From Gnomoniopsis sp. IMI 355080 (taxonomy: Eukaryota > Ascomycota > Sordariomycetes > Diaporthales > Gnomoniaceae), in NCBI GenBank assembly GCA_027946555.1, contig JAPEVC010000146.1, forward strand, positions 1 to 64,000: 64,000 nucleotides of DNA. The letters run 5' to 3'. Position 1 is the first letter of the stretch. The number at the start of each line of letters is the position of its first letter. Below the pieces are notes generated by a model. It was not told the origin of the DNA and did not search any database. It was given only the letters and a program-made list of their open reading frames with translations. The position numbers and the translations under genes were made by a program. Below are positions 1-8,805 of this stretch, in pieces.

Positions 1-918
1 CCCCCAGCCCCAGGCAACACCCCAAACCGCCCATATGTCTTCGCATCCACGCTCACATACCGTGGCAGCCGTTGCAGCAAGTTCAACTTGCCCTCGACCC
101 ACCGCAGCGCCTTCTCCGGCGGACTCAACCACTTCATGTACCCGAGCCCGCACACGTACCCGACCGCCAGGCCGGCCAAATGGCCCAGGAAGCTTGCACT
201 GGGCACGAGCGCGCTCACCACCGCCACGATGATGAGCGGTGTCGTCCAGGTGGGTATATTGACGGATGCGATGGTGAAGTAAGGATTTGTGCGGTAGGTG
301 CGCATCGCTTCGACGGCGAGGAGGAGGAAGACCCAGACCGAGGCGCCCATGACGGCTGTGTTGGAATGGAGAAGGAAGGTCTGCGTGAGGATGTAGAGCG
401 CAGCAGGGAAGGTGGAAAAGGCTACGAGGCAAGGAAATTGTTAGCTAGTTGAGCAGATAGGGAGACAGTCGGTCGGAGAGGACAGGAAGAGAACTCACGA
501 CCCATGAACAACGCGAGCGCCGTCAGCGTGCCATATTCGCTCTCGAATCGCTCGAGCAGCGGCGTTAGGGCGATGACGTTCATGACCATGTGGAAGAAGC
601 CGAGGTGGATAAACGGGTAGGTATTCGACCGGTACACTATCCCAAAACATCGTCAATTCCAACAAGCCCTCTTCTTCAAATATGATTCCAGTGTGTTTAT
701 CGGGCGGGCAGGCGCTACTCACTGCTATCGAACCCTCCAACCTCGTCCGGCACCAATGAGCCCCATGCTTGGATATCCCACTGCTCAACCGGCACCGCGA
801 CTTGCGCGACCCACACGAGCACAATGACGGTGATCGCGATTCGCGTGAAAAGCGGGAGCCGGAACACGTAGGACCGCGCGCGCGTGGCGTTGATGTTCGG
901 AAGGGAGACAGACGGCAT
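1..918 (-). CDS. Rhomboid intramembrane serine protease (Rbd2-like), 3' end cut by window
   Basis: Exons are complement(<1..421, 499..636, 723..918), with GTGAGT donors and TAG acceptors that keep the frame. The start is the ATG at 918. The protein is polytopic: a hydrophobic segment near residues 25-45, a rhomboid L1/TM2 motif FHMVMN (His and Asn), then VMGASVW, where Ser is the likely nucleophile, and FLGHLAGLAVGY carrying the catalytic His. These are the key residues of rhomboid proteases. Related fungal proteins act in the Golgi/endosome, for example in cleavage of the SREBP transcription factor in fission yeast and Aspergillus. That role is inferred from family, not shown here. The C-terminus lies outside the window, so the cytosolic tail cannot be assessed. 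The family call is secure and the exact ortholog less so. Confidence 0.88.
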
Positions 919-1703
919 ATTCTCTCCTGTTCGCGCCTACGTCTGTCTTCGTTCCTAACTTTTCTGTATTTCTGGGTTCCTATTTTTTTTTTTTTTTGTT
1001 CTTTTGTTTCAAGCAATCTAGTCGGAAATTGCCCGCGCAGCCGACCGTCCCGGGAGAAATTGAGAAGACGCGCGCGGCTCGGCACGTGCCCGTGAGAAGG
1101 AGTTGTTATGTTGCCGAGGACGTTAAGCTTGAGTGTTGGAGGTGTCGGCAGGGCAAGTCGCGATCATCTTCGAACGGAATTCACCGGTTCAAGATTTACC
1201 AGGGTATATCTGGCCGCAGCAAACAGTAGCTGTCGTCACTCATGGGAAAGTGGAATTTCGCATGAGAATCTGATGTTCCATAAGCTATCTGTCTTCTTCG
1301 GTAGATGCTTATCGGCCGTATCCATGCTTAACGGAAATATGCTTTTAGCCACCACAGAATGAATTACACGACAACCCATCATTGGAACCAATAGGAAATA
1401 ACGTTTAGAAAGCTTTCATTTGTACAAGCTAGGAAATCGATGTGGCCTGTCTGTGCAGTATACAGTTCCCGAAACTCAGAGCTCCTTCCCATAACCCAGT
1501 TTCACTCCTCCCCCGCCAGTTTGGTGTGGTATTTGTACCGTCTTGAGCCTTTCTGCAGTCTTCTTCTCCACCATGCATCCTCCCCACGCGTGCTCTTGGC
1601 CTAAGTTGACCTCTTTCGATACGCTTGTTGCGATTTTCCTCCGTTTCGCTTCTTCTTGCCAGATATGCAATCCCTTCTCTGTTATGACTGATGTATTTTG
1701 AAT
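919..1703. other. Intergenic: rhomboid 5' side / aconitase 3' side
   Basis: No convincing gene. It holds a 15-nt T run at 983-997, close upstream of the rhomboid start (A-rich on the coding strand), and the presumed 3' UTR of aconitase next to 1704. The short ORFs here have no family features. Confidence 0.6.
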
Positions 1704-4700
1704 TTAGCTAGCATGGGCCTTGGCCATGGTGTTCAGGGCGCTGCCGTTCTTGAACCACTCAATCTGGCCAGCGTTGAAGGTGTGGGCCAGCTTGATCTCG
1801 AAAGGCTTGCCATCCTTGGGCTTGACGACCATGGTGATGGGCTTGCCGGGGGCGAGCTCGGTGCACTTGATGTCGACCTGTTGCACTCAAGTTAGTTCCA
1901 GCCTTCTCACGTCCCGGACAGAAAAAACATACCTTGGCGTCAGTGGGAATCTTATCGTAGTCGGCAGGGTCAATGAAGGTCAGGGGCAGCATGCCCTGCT
2001 TCTTCAGGTTGGTCTCGTGAATACGGGCGAATGATCGAGTGATGATGGCAATGCCACCAAGGTGACGGGGCTCCAGAGCGGCGTGCTCACGAGAAGATCC
2101 CTCTCCGTAGTTCCAGTCACCGACAACCACCCATCGGATGCCCTTGGCCTTGTAGTCACGCGCAACAGCAGGAACAGCATCCCACTCGTCATTGGTCAGG
2201 TTGTGGACCTTGTTGGCCTCTCCGTTGGCGGCGTTGATGGCGCCGATCAGCATGTTGTTGGAGATGTTGTCCAAGTGGCCACGGTACTTCAACCAAGGAC
2301 CAGCCATCGAGATGTGGTCAGTGGTCGTCTTACCCTGAGTCTTGATCAGGATGGGCAGGTCGGTGGCGTCCTTGCCGTCCCAAGCGTTGAAGGGAGACAG
2401 AAGCTGCAAACGGTCGGAGGTAGGGGCAACCTGGACATTGACGGTAGAGCGGTCCTTGGGAGGAGCCTGGTAAGTGTCCATGCCCGGGTCGTAGCCCCGG
2501 GTGGGGAGACTGTCACCGGAAGGAGGCTTCAGCTTGAACTCCTTGCCGTCCTTGTCCTTGAGCGTGTCGGTCAGAGGGTTGAAGTGTAGGGATCCGGCAA
2601 CGGTCATGGCGACGACCAAATCGGGAGAGGTGACGAAGGAGTGGGTAGCGGGGTTACCATCGTTTCGGCCGGTGAAGTTTCGGTTGTAGGACGAGATGAT
2701 GGAGTTGGCTTGTCCCTTCTCGACATCCTTGCGGTCCCATTGACCAATGCAAGGACCGCAGGCATTGGCGAGAACGATACCGCCGTACTCCTCAAAAGTC
2801 TGCAGCTGACCATCACGGGCAATTGTGGCGCGAATCTGCTCGGAACCGGGGGTGACAGTGAACACAGACTTGGACTTGAGGCCGTGGTCGAGAGCGTCAC
2901 GGGCGATGGAGGCGCCACGGGACATGTCCTCGTACGAGGAGTTGGTGCAAGAGCCGATCAGACCGACCTTCAGGTCCTCAGGCCAGTTGTTGTCCTTGAC
3001 GGCCTGGCTGAACTTGGAAATGGGGGTGGCCAGATCAGGAGTGAAGGGACCGTTGATGTGAGGCTCGAGCTCAGACAGGTTGATCTCGATCAGCTGGTCG
3101 TACTCGGCACCCTCGTCCTCGCGCAGCTCCTTGGCGTAGACCCGGGAGAAATCGCCAATGTCCTTGCGCTTGGTCGCGGCGAGGTAATCGTACATGCGGT
3201 CGTTGAAGGGGAAGACGGAAGTCGTGGCACCAATTTCAGCACCCATGTTGCTGTTTGACTGTTAGCATACGGAAGTACATCTTGGAAGAATACTTCTTGG
3301 GGGAGGACACCTACCAAATTGTGCCCATACCCGTCGCGCTGAGGGTGTTGACACCCTCACCTAAAAATTACAAAAAATATGGTTAGTGATGGTGGAACAA
3401 GGCCAAAAAATTGAAGCTAATTTGATCGTGACAGTGGTGATGTGGTGATACGAAAGATTGGCGCAAAGTGAATATCGTAGCAAATGGACGCCGTCCAAAA
3501 TTGTTGTATGTGTTGGTGGAGTGAGGGTATCACGGGTTACCCGTGATGCCCAGTGCATCATGCAGCAGGGCAGCGTTGACGTGCTTGACAGTATTGAGGT
3601 GACGTTGCAGCTTGGCATTGTCGGGACAAGCGTGGTCACAGATGGCGCAGTAGAATTTCTTTTCTGCGACGGCTTTGGCGGAGCTCTTCTTCTTGGTGGC
3701 AGCGAACTTGACCTTGTCTCTGTTGAGGTCGTGGTTGCTCGGGACCCAAGGTATGATTGGTAGGCCGGCACGCTCACGATGCTTCTGAGACTTGTTGTGC
3801 TCGACGAGCTTGACCTTCATCGGGAAACTCTTGTTGCAGATGTCGCAGTGGTATTGCTTGTTCAGAATAGCCTTCTGGCGATGTCGCCTGACATTCGCAG
3901 AGACCCGTTCGGGATCCTTCCGCCAGAGCGCTCGCTGGTTACGTGCGACTCTCGTTGCAAAGCGAACCGGGTCCGCAGCCTTGATCCTGACGTATGATTC
4001 GTGCTTGATTTCCTTGTCGCGGGCCTTGATATCTGCAGCGTAGGCCTCTCGCTCCTCAGGAGATAAACCCGGGATGCCTTGGGGCATTGTACTATTGGAG
4101 ACACCGGGAATGTGTTCGCGCAGAGGGACGTGAGAGCAGAGACTATCGTACTCGAACTTGTCGATATTCCACAGACGCATGTGCGGCATCTTGTAATCCT
4201 TCTTGGTGTGGTAGGCCCCGAGCATGAAAGCCATCGTTGCTTCAAGCGCGAGGAACACTGCCCGATATGCTGGCATGTTGGCAGCCGATGGCATTGGGGC
4301 CCAGCAGAGACAGAATTTCGAAGTGATCTGGTACCCGTCGTCGATTGCTCTTTGGGTGTAGAAGGACAAATTCTTGCCGGTCTCGTAGCATTTCAGACGC
4401 GTCTTGGCTCCCCGAGCACTGAAGGCAACTCCAACGTAGCTCAGTGGCTTGCATCCGGGCTTCTCCAGGTTCACTAGGTACATAGCCCAGATATACGGGA
4501 GAAGGGACTGGAGAAGTCGATTCGTCTTGTAGCCGACACGCTTGAGCTTCGCGATGGTAGGAGGATCTCGGGAGATCAAGATTTGCTTCAGACCAGGGGC
4601 AAACGACAGTGGCATACCATCCACAATCAATTCCAGGACGTCCTTGATGGGGATCAACACGTCGAACAAGACATTTTTGCTGAGGCGGTGGGTGGTGGAC

Positions 4701-6276
4701 AGACAGACCCAAGTCATGTGTACCACGAGCCGCGTCAGGAAAGACGTATTCTTGCGACCCATCTTTTCCAGAGGGCGCACAGCCACCAGGTCGGCCATGG
4801 TGGATGATCCAAGGCGAGCTTCTCTCAGTGGCAGTGAGGCCTGCTTGAAGCAGAGGTATTGAACGCTGTCCAGGTGCTTGACGAAGTGCAGTTCAGGAAC
4901 GCTGAAATGATGCGGCCACGAATGGCCAAGGACTGCCGCTCTCAATGGCAGTGAGGCTTGCTGCGAAAAGAGAGGTGCAAACCGGCGACCGTGGGTGGTG
5001 AGGGTGAGGATGTAGGGAAGAGAAAGTTGGGAAAATTGAAACGGAGGGAACAACAAAAGAAATGGTGTAGGGGAAGAAGTTTCTGCCTTCATGAAGAGGG
5101 AAAGAGCTCAGAAGGAGGTCTCTGCCATGTCGAGGAAGGAGCTCAGAGGGGAGTTCCGACCATCCTGAGGAAGGAGCTCACCGGGCACGGACCAACAGTT
5201 CCGGCCATGTTGACGAAGTTCCTCATCAAGACCGGAGCTCAGGAATAGGGATGCAAATGAGGAAGAATGTAAGAAAGAAAGAAATTATTACACACCCGTG
5301 TATTCGAGGATACAGCCCGTTCCACCCTTAACCGTAAGAATACCGGCGACCTTGAGGATAATGTCTGCAAAATTGTCAGTACTGCTGGTCACATTTTCGT
5401 CAGAAGTGGGTGAATTACCCTTGGGCGAAGTCCAGCCAGACATTTCACCTGTCAGCTTCACACCGATAAACTTAGGAGCCTTCAACTCCCAAGGCAGGTT
5501 GGCCATGACATCGACAGCATCGGCACCACCGACACCAATGGCGCACATTCCGAGACCACCACCGTTGGGGGTGTGGGAGTCGGTGCCGATCAGCAGACCA
5601 CCGGGGAAAGCGTAGTTCTCGAGCAGGATCTGGTGGATAATACCAGAGCCGGGCTTCCAGAAACCAATGTTGTACTTTGCGCAGGCACTTGACAAGAAGT
5701 TGTAGACCTCCTTGTTGATGCTGACAGCACGGGCCAAATCCTTCTCACCACCAATCTGAGCCTCGATCAAGTGATCACAGTGGACGGTGGTGGGGTTTGC
5801 CACGGAGGGCATGCCAGCGGACATGAACTGGAGGATAGCCATCTGGGCGGTAGCGTCCTGGCAAGCAACACGATCGGGGCGCAGCTTGAGGTAGGAGGTA
5901 CCACGCTCAATGTCCTGGCCTTCTGGGTCGTCCAAGTGCGAGTAGAGGATCTTCTCGGCGTATGTGAGGGGGCGGTTGAGCCTTGACCGGACGATGGCCA
6001 GGTTCTCGGACATCTTCTTGTAGTTGATGAAGTTGCCCTCCTCCCAGTTGTTCTGCTTAACCTGTTCATTGCCAAAGAAAAGCTCGTTAGCAATGGTATG
6101 TGTGGGAAAAAAAGGCGCGGCCAGACTGAGAGCTGCGCTGCCGAGATAAGGAATTGTGTACGCACCTTTCGGTCAAGAGGAGAGTCTGAAACGGTAGCCA
6201 TGGTCCGTCGCACGGGCAGACCGGCGACGGCGCGGCTCCGGGCAACACGGCCCAAGAGCTGACGAGAAGCCAACAT
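1704..6276 (-). CDS. aco1: Aconitate hydratase, mitochondrial, interrupted by a 1.9-kb ORF-bearing intron
   Basis: Six exons, complement(1704..1877, 1933..3250, 3315..3360, 5296..5364, 5419..6061, 6166..6276), give 786 aa, the usual length for fungal mitochondrial aconitase. It converts citrate to isocitrate in the TCA cycle. The N-terminus ([17 protein letters not shown]) is a basic, Ser/Arg-rich mitochondrial presequence. The [4Fe-4S] ligands are visible in [11 protein letters not shown] and [11 protein letters not shown]. The substrate-binding [16 protein letters not shown] and the N-terminal [14 protein letters not shown] are intact. Four introns are short (54-104 nt). The fifth, 3361-5295, is 1935 nt and lies between EYTG and [15 protein letters not shown]. 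Its 3' end has a CACTAAC branch site about 25 nt from TTTTTAG. With this intron removed the protein is uninterrupted, so the host gene is probably functional. Confidence 0.96.
3529..3547. repeat. 19-nt perfect palindrome at the intron ORF stop codon
   Basis: Arms ATCACGGGT and ACCCGTGAT are separated by a single T. The palindrome covers the last codons and the TGA of the intron-encoded ORF (ITGN-P-stop). It could be a hairpin at the 3' end of a transcript or a dyad DNA-binding site. No function is shown. Confidence 0.7.
3530..4798 (-). CDS. Intron-encoded GIY-YIG-like nuclease with two C2H2 zinc fingers
   Basis: A 422-aa ORF read from the ATG at 4798; the same frame is open upstream to another ATG at 5092, giving 520 aa. 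Residues 102-190 fit the GIY-YIG pattern: IWAMYLV (Tyr107) as the GIY strand, [11 protein letters not shown] (Tyr121-Val-Gly) as the YIG strand, Arg129/Arg134 and Tyr138 after it, and [10 protein letters not shown] with Glu186 where the metal-binding Glu is expected. Residues 245-312 are basic and helical ([20 protein letters not shown] and onward). Two C2H2 fingers follow: C318/C321/H334/H340 and C384/C387/H400/H406. Nuclease plus DNA-binding modules inside an intron of a conserved gene resemble homing endonucleases. The GIY-YIG call rests on motif spacing by eye. It could instead be a retained cellular gene that landed in the intron. The intact ORF suggests recent activity or selection. Confidence 0.65.
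   Translation of the reverse strand: MADLVAVRPLEKMGRKNTSFLTRLVVHMTWVCLSTTHRLSKNVLFDVLIPIKDVLELIVDGMPLSFAPGLKQILISRDPPTIAKLKRVGYKTNRLLQSLLPYIWAMYLVNLEKPGCKPLSYVGVAFSARGAKTRLKCYETGKNLSFYTQRAIDDGYQITSKFCLCWAPMPSAANMPAYRAVFLALEATMAFMLGAYHTKKDYKMPHMRLWNIDKFEYDSLCSHVPLREHIPGVSNSTMPQGIPGLSPEEREAYAADIKARDKEIKHESYVRIKAADPVRFATRVARNQRALWRKDPERVSANVRRHRQKAILNKQYHCDICNKSFPMKVKLVEHNKSQKHRERAGLPIIPWVPSNHDLNRDKVKFAATKKKSSAKAVAEKKFYCAICDHACPDNAKLQRHLNTVKHVNAALLHDALGITGNP
5124..5245. repeat. Imperfect tandem repeats (about 35-45 nt) at the 5' end of the aconitase intron
   Basis: Units share a CCATGTC/CCATCCT lead, the core GAGGAAGGAGCTCA and a trailing AGTTCCG. Two near-complete copies lie at about 5125-5158 and 5159-5203. 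A third, decayed copy (GACGAAGTTCC ... GGAGCTCA) runs to 5245. A related GAGCTCAGAAGGAGG block precedes them near 5104. They lie between the splice donor and the intron ORF. Confidence 0.6.
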
Positions 6277-6337
6277 TGTGAAAGATGCGACCCTTTTTCT
6301 TTGGGAGGGAAGCTGTCTTGTGTTCTAGTGTAAACGA

Positions 6338-6365
6338 CGAGAGTGGAGAGGTAAGAGAGAGAGAC
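6338..6365 (-). promoter_or_regulatory. Pyrimidine-rich tract upstream of aconitase
   Basis: On the aconitase coding strand this stretch is almost entirely C and T (GGTCTCTCTCTCTTACC followed by TCTCCACTCTC), about 60-90 nt before the ATG at 6276. CT-rich tracts just upstream of the transcription start are common in strongly expressed fungal housekeeping genes. Assignment is by position and composition only. Confidence 0.35.
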
Positions 6366-8338
6366 CACGCAAACGGAGCTCTCAGTGAAGGAAAAGAGGC
6401 ATTGATTAACCACCAGATGCTAGAAGGGCAGATGGGGTGGGATGGTTAGGATCAGGATCCAAGGAGGTGTTGCGTATGTGTTGTGTAGGAAGACAGAGTT
6501 TGGGTGAAGAATGTGAGGAGCGTCGAGGTTTTAGATGGCAACAGCCGGCAAAGAGCCGTCGTCTCGGGACCCCCCAGGCCTGGCCTTTTTCCTTGCTGTG
6601 GTTCCCTCGGCCCTTGGGGGCTTTTTGGCGCTAGGAACTCTCGCAGAGCTCCCTTCGACCCCCTGTTCGTGGCCTATGCTCCACCTACGCACCGAGGGAA
6701 AAAGGCTCCATCTTTACCGAAGCGGCCAATGAAATTGGGCAGATTGCAAAGAACAGTGTCAAAACAACGTCACAAGGATTTTGGTTGCATCCTCTCGGCA
6801 ACATGGCACGTAATTTCGACCGGATATAGGTTATTCTTCATTCTCCAGCGGCAGAGCCTCAACTACAACAATGAGAGGAACTAAATATTTCAAAAGACAT
6901 ATATACCTCCCACGTCCAAACACCACCTTCTACTTTTATTGCATGTTTACTGAAGTTGACAACAGATTGCTTTGCTCATCAAGCGACCTCGATTGCTCTT
7001 GAGCAGCTGAGCCACCTGCGTCATGTCAAGCTCCAAAATGCATGTGCTTGGACTCTGCATGCTTCCGGGATGACCTCGAGCTCTGATCGCAGAAGGCTAG
7101 GAAGATCTAGTCAGTCTCTACAGAGGCCGGAAACATCCTCGTAAAAACTTCAAGGACAGCGTGAGAATTTGACGAGGAACAGGATTCGGTCCAGTCTCTC
7201 ACCAACAAGAAGTGACAGGACCATGAATACCTACAGATCACATATCGAAATGCGACTGATGTTCATGCAGTTTCGCCACCATTGACGTTTATGTTATGCC
7301 AACCTGACAACTCTTATGTCAATCTTTGGCTTGATCACGATGCCTCCTTCACTGCTACAGTAATAGAATATCAAACCAAACTCAGCAACACAGCCTCCCA
7401 AGCTGCCAACGTGAAGCTGGTTCGCACGTCGGTTGCTGCGACACCGGTCCTTGGTGGGGGCATATCCATCCACTCTCCATCCGGCCATGTGGCCCAAGCT
7501 CCAGCCCGCTTGACGAGGCCCCCTGTCGCGTCTCGTCCTTGCTGATCAAGCGACCTCTAACTGGTCAGCCTCGCCATTAAAAAATGGCAACAACCTGTGA
7601 CCGCGAAGGTTGCAAATACAGCAAGATCATAGGGCCCTTTCGTAGCATTGTAGATCCCTACTTTGACGCGAGAGCCCCAAACAGCATCTAACTCGCCCCG
7701 GCGAATGGGCCAGAACAGTGCGGCAAATTGGCCATGGGAAAATTTTCCAAGGCCTGCAGACACATTTACTCTTATTCGCGACATGAACGTTCCATCGTGG
7801 GCCTCCCCAGACCGCGAGAGGCCCTGTGGAGCCCATCATGCCCCAGAAAAACCGCGCTGGTTTTAGAAGCTATAGTGGGTCCGGCCCGGCCGCAGGGGCC
7901 TCAAATTGCTCGGTCAACGAGATATCCGTCCGGGGAAGAAAGGCGTTAAGGGAGCATCGGCCCGGAACCGACCTGGTCCTCGCGGCTTTTTCGCGATGGC
8001 GGCCCAGAATCGAAGTGCGACAGTGTTGGCTCTAACCGAAGGGTCCGGGGTGTTGGTTCATTGTTTTGAAGGTCACTTTGAAAGACTTTTGACCACTTGG
8101 CTGAGACTGTGAAGCTGGTGAAGAGGCTCGACTATAAGAGCCTCTTCGAGACTCGAGGTGGATTATGTAATCAAGCGCCAAGATTCTTGACTGCAGTCCA
8201 AAAATTTCAGTGAGTGCGGCTACTTTTGCATGTGAAATCGCTGCGAACTGAACTTGGCGCGCATCAATCTCATCACCATACACGCTTATCGGCCATTTTG
8301 CATCAAAATCGTAGTGCTGTCAACTGTGGTATATCAAA
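6366..8338. other. Intergenic, 2 kb, between divergent aconitase and zinc-finger genes
   Basis: Presumed promoters of the aconitase and Bud20-like genes. Short ORFs exist on both strands but have no domain features or plausible splice partners. I see nothing else in it. Confidence 0.55.
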
Positions 8339-8805
8339 ATGGGCATCGAGAACAAGAAAACCCTTACGAAAACTAGGCGGTACAAGCGGTGCGTCCCAAC
8401 CACCTTCCCATCAGGAAATACCTATCACTGACTTCTTACGCAGGGATCTCGACCAGATCAAGGCCGACCTCCTGTCGCCCAAGCACTTGAAGCAGTATAA
8501 AGACACCAAGCTGGTCGAGGATCTGCCAGGCCTGGGACGGCATTATTGCATAGAGTGTGCCAAGTGGTATGACATGGAGTCAACTCTGATCGCACACAGG
8601 CGTGGCAAGCCGCACAAGAGAAGGTGAGTCGGCGTGAGCGAGCTTGTTTGATATGCTAGATCTCTGTTCCTGACAATGGCTATATAGAGTCAAGCAGCTG
8701 AAGGAAGAGCCGTATACCCAGAAGACCGCTGAGGCGGCTGTGGGCTTGTGGACCGACAACAAGGGTCCGCAGAAGAAGGAGGCTGCCGACGTCGACATGT
8801 CTTGA
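8339..8805 (+). CDS. bud20: Bud20/ZNF593-type C2H2 zinc-finger ribosome biogenesis factor
   Basis: Exons 8339..8388, 8444..8623 and 8688..8805 give 115 aa. The N-terminus MGIENKKTLTKTRRYKR is basic. It is followed by DLDQIKADL, DLPGLGRHYC and one C2H2 finger (HYCIECAKWYDMESTLIAH, ending ...GKPHKRR), then KQLKEEPYTQKTAEAAVG. This order is the signature of the Bud20/ZNF593 family, which shuttles with pre-60S ribosomal particles and assists their nuclear export. Length is near that of other fungal members. The 5' splice site interrupts an Arg codon (CG/G), and the resulting RYKRDLDQI matches the expected family junction. The call is confident; function comes from the family. Confidence 0.92.

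Larger units (their letters stand above)
3361..5295 (-). mobile_element. ORF-bearing 1935-nt intron within the aconitase gene (candidate homing-type element)
   Basis: On the aconitase coding strand the intron begins GTGTGTAATAA directly after ...TACACGG and ends CACTAACCATATTTTTTG...TTTTTAG before GTGAGGGTGTCAAC. Removal restores the conserved aconitase stretch EYTG-EGVNTL. It is about 20-35 times longer than the other four introns of this gene. It contains a same-strand ORF (start 4798 or 5092, stop 3530) with nuclease-like and zinc-finger domains, a 19-nt palindrome at the ORF stop, and tandem repeats near the 5' end. Stops in the aconitase frame rule out an intein. Canonical donor, branch point and acceptor argue for spliceosomal removal rather than a group I/II intron. 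The mobility role is inferred. Confidence 0.75.

Noticed and set aside
2062..3258. Long plus-strand ORFs opposite aconitase
   Set aside because: Antisense shadows of a highly biased coding strand; no domain features.
3361..5295. Intein or group I/II intron inside aconitase
   Set aside because: Stops in the host frame exclude an intein. Canonical GT...CTAAC...AG ends favour the spliceosome, and I saw no group I/II core, though I could not fold the RNA.
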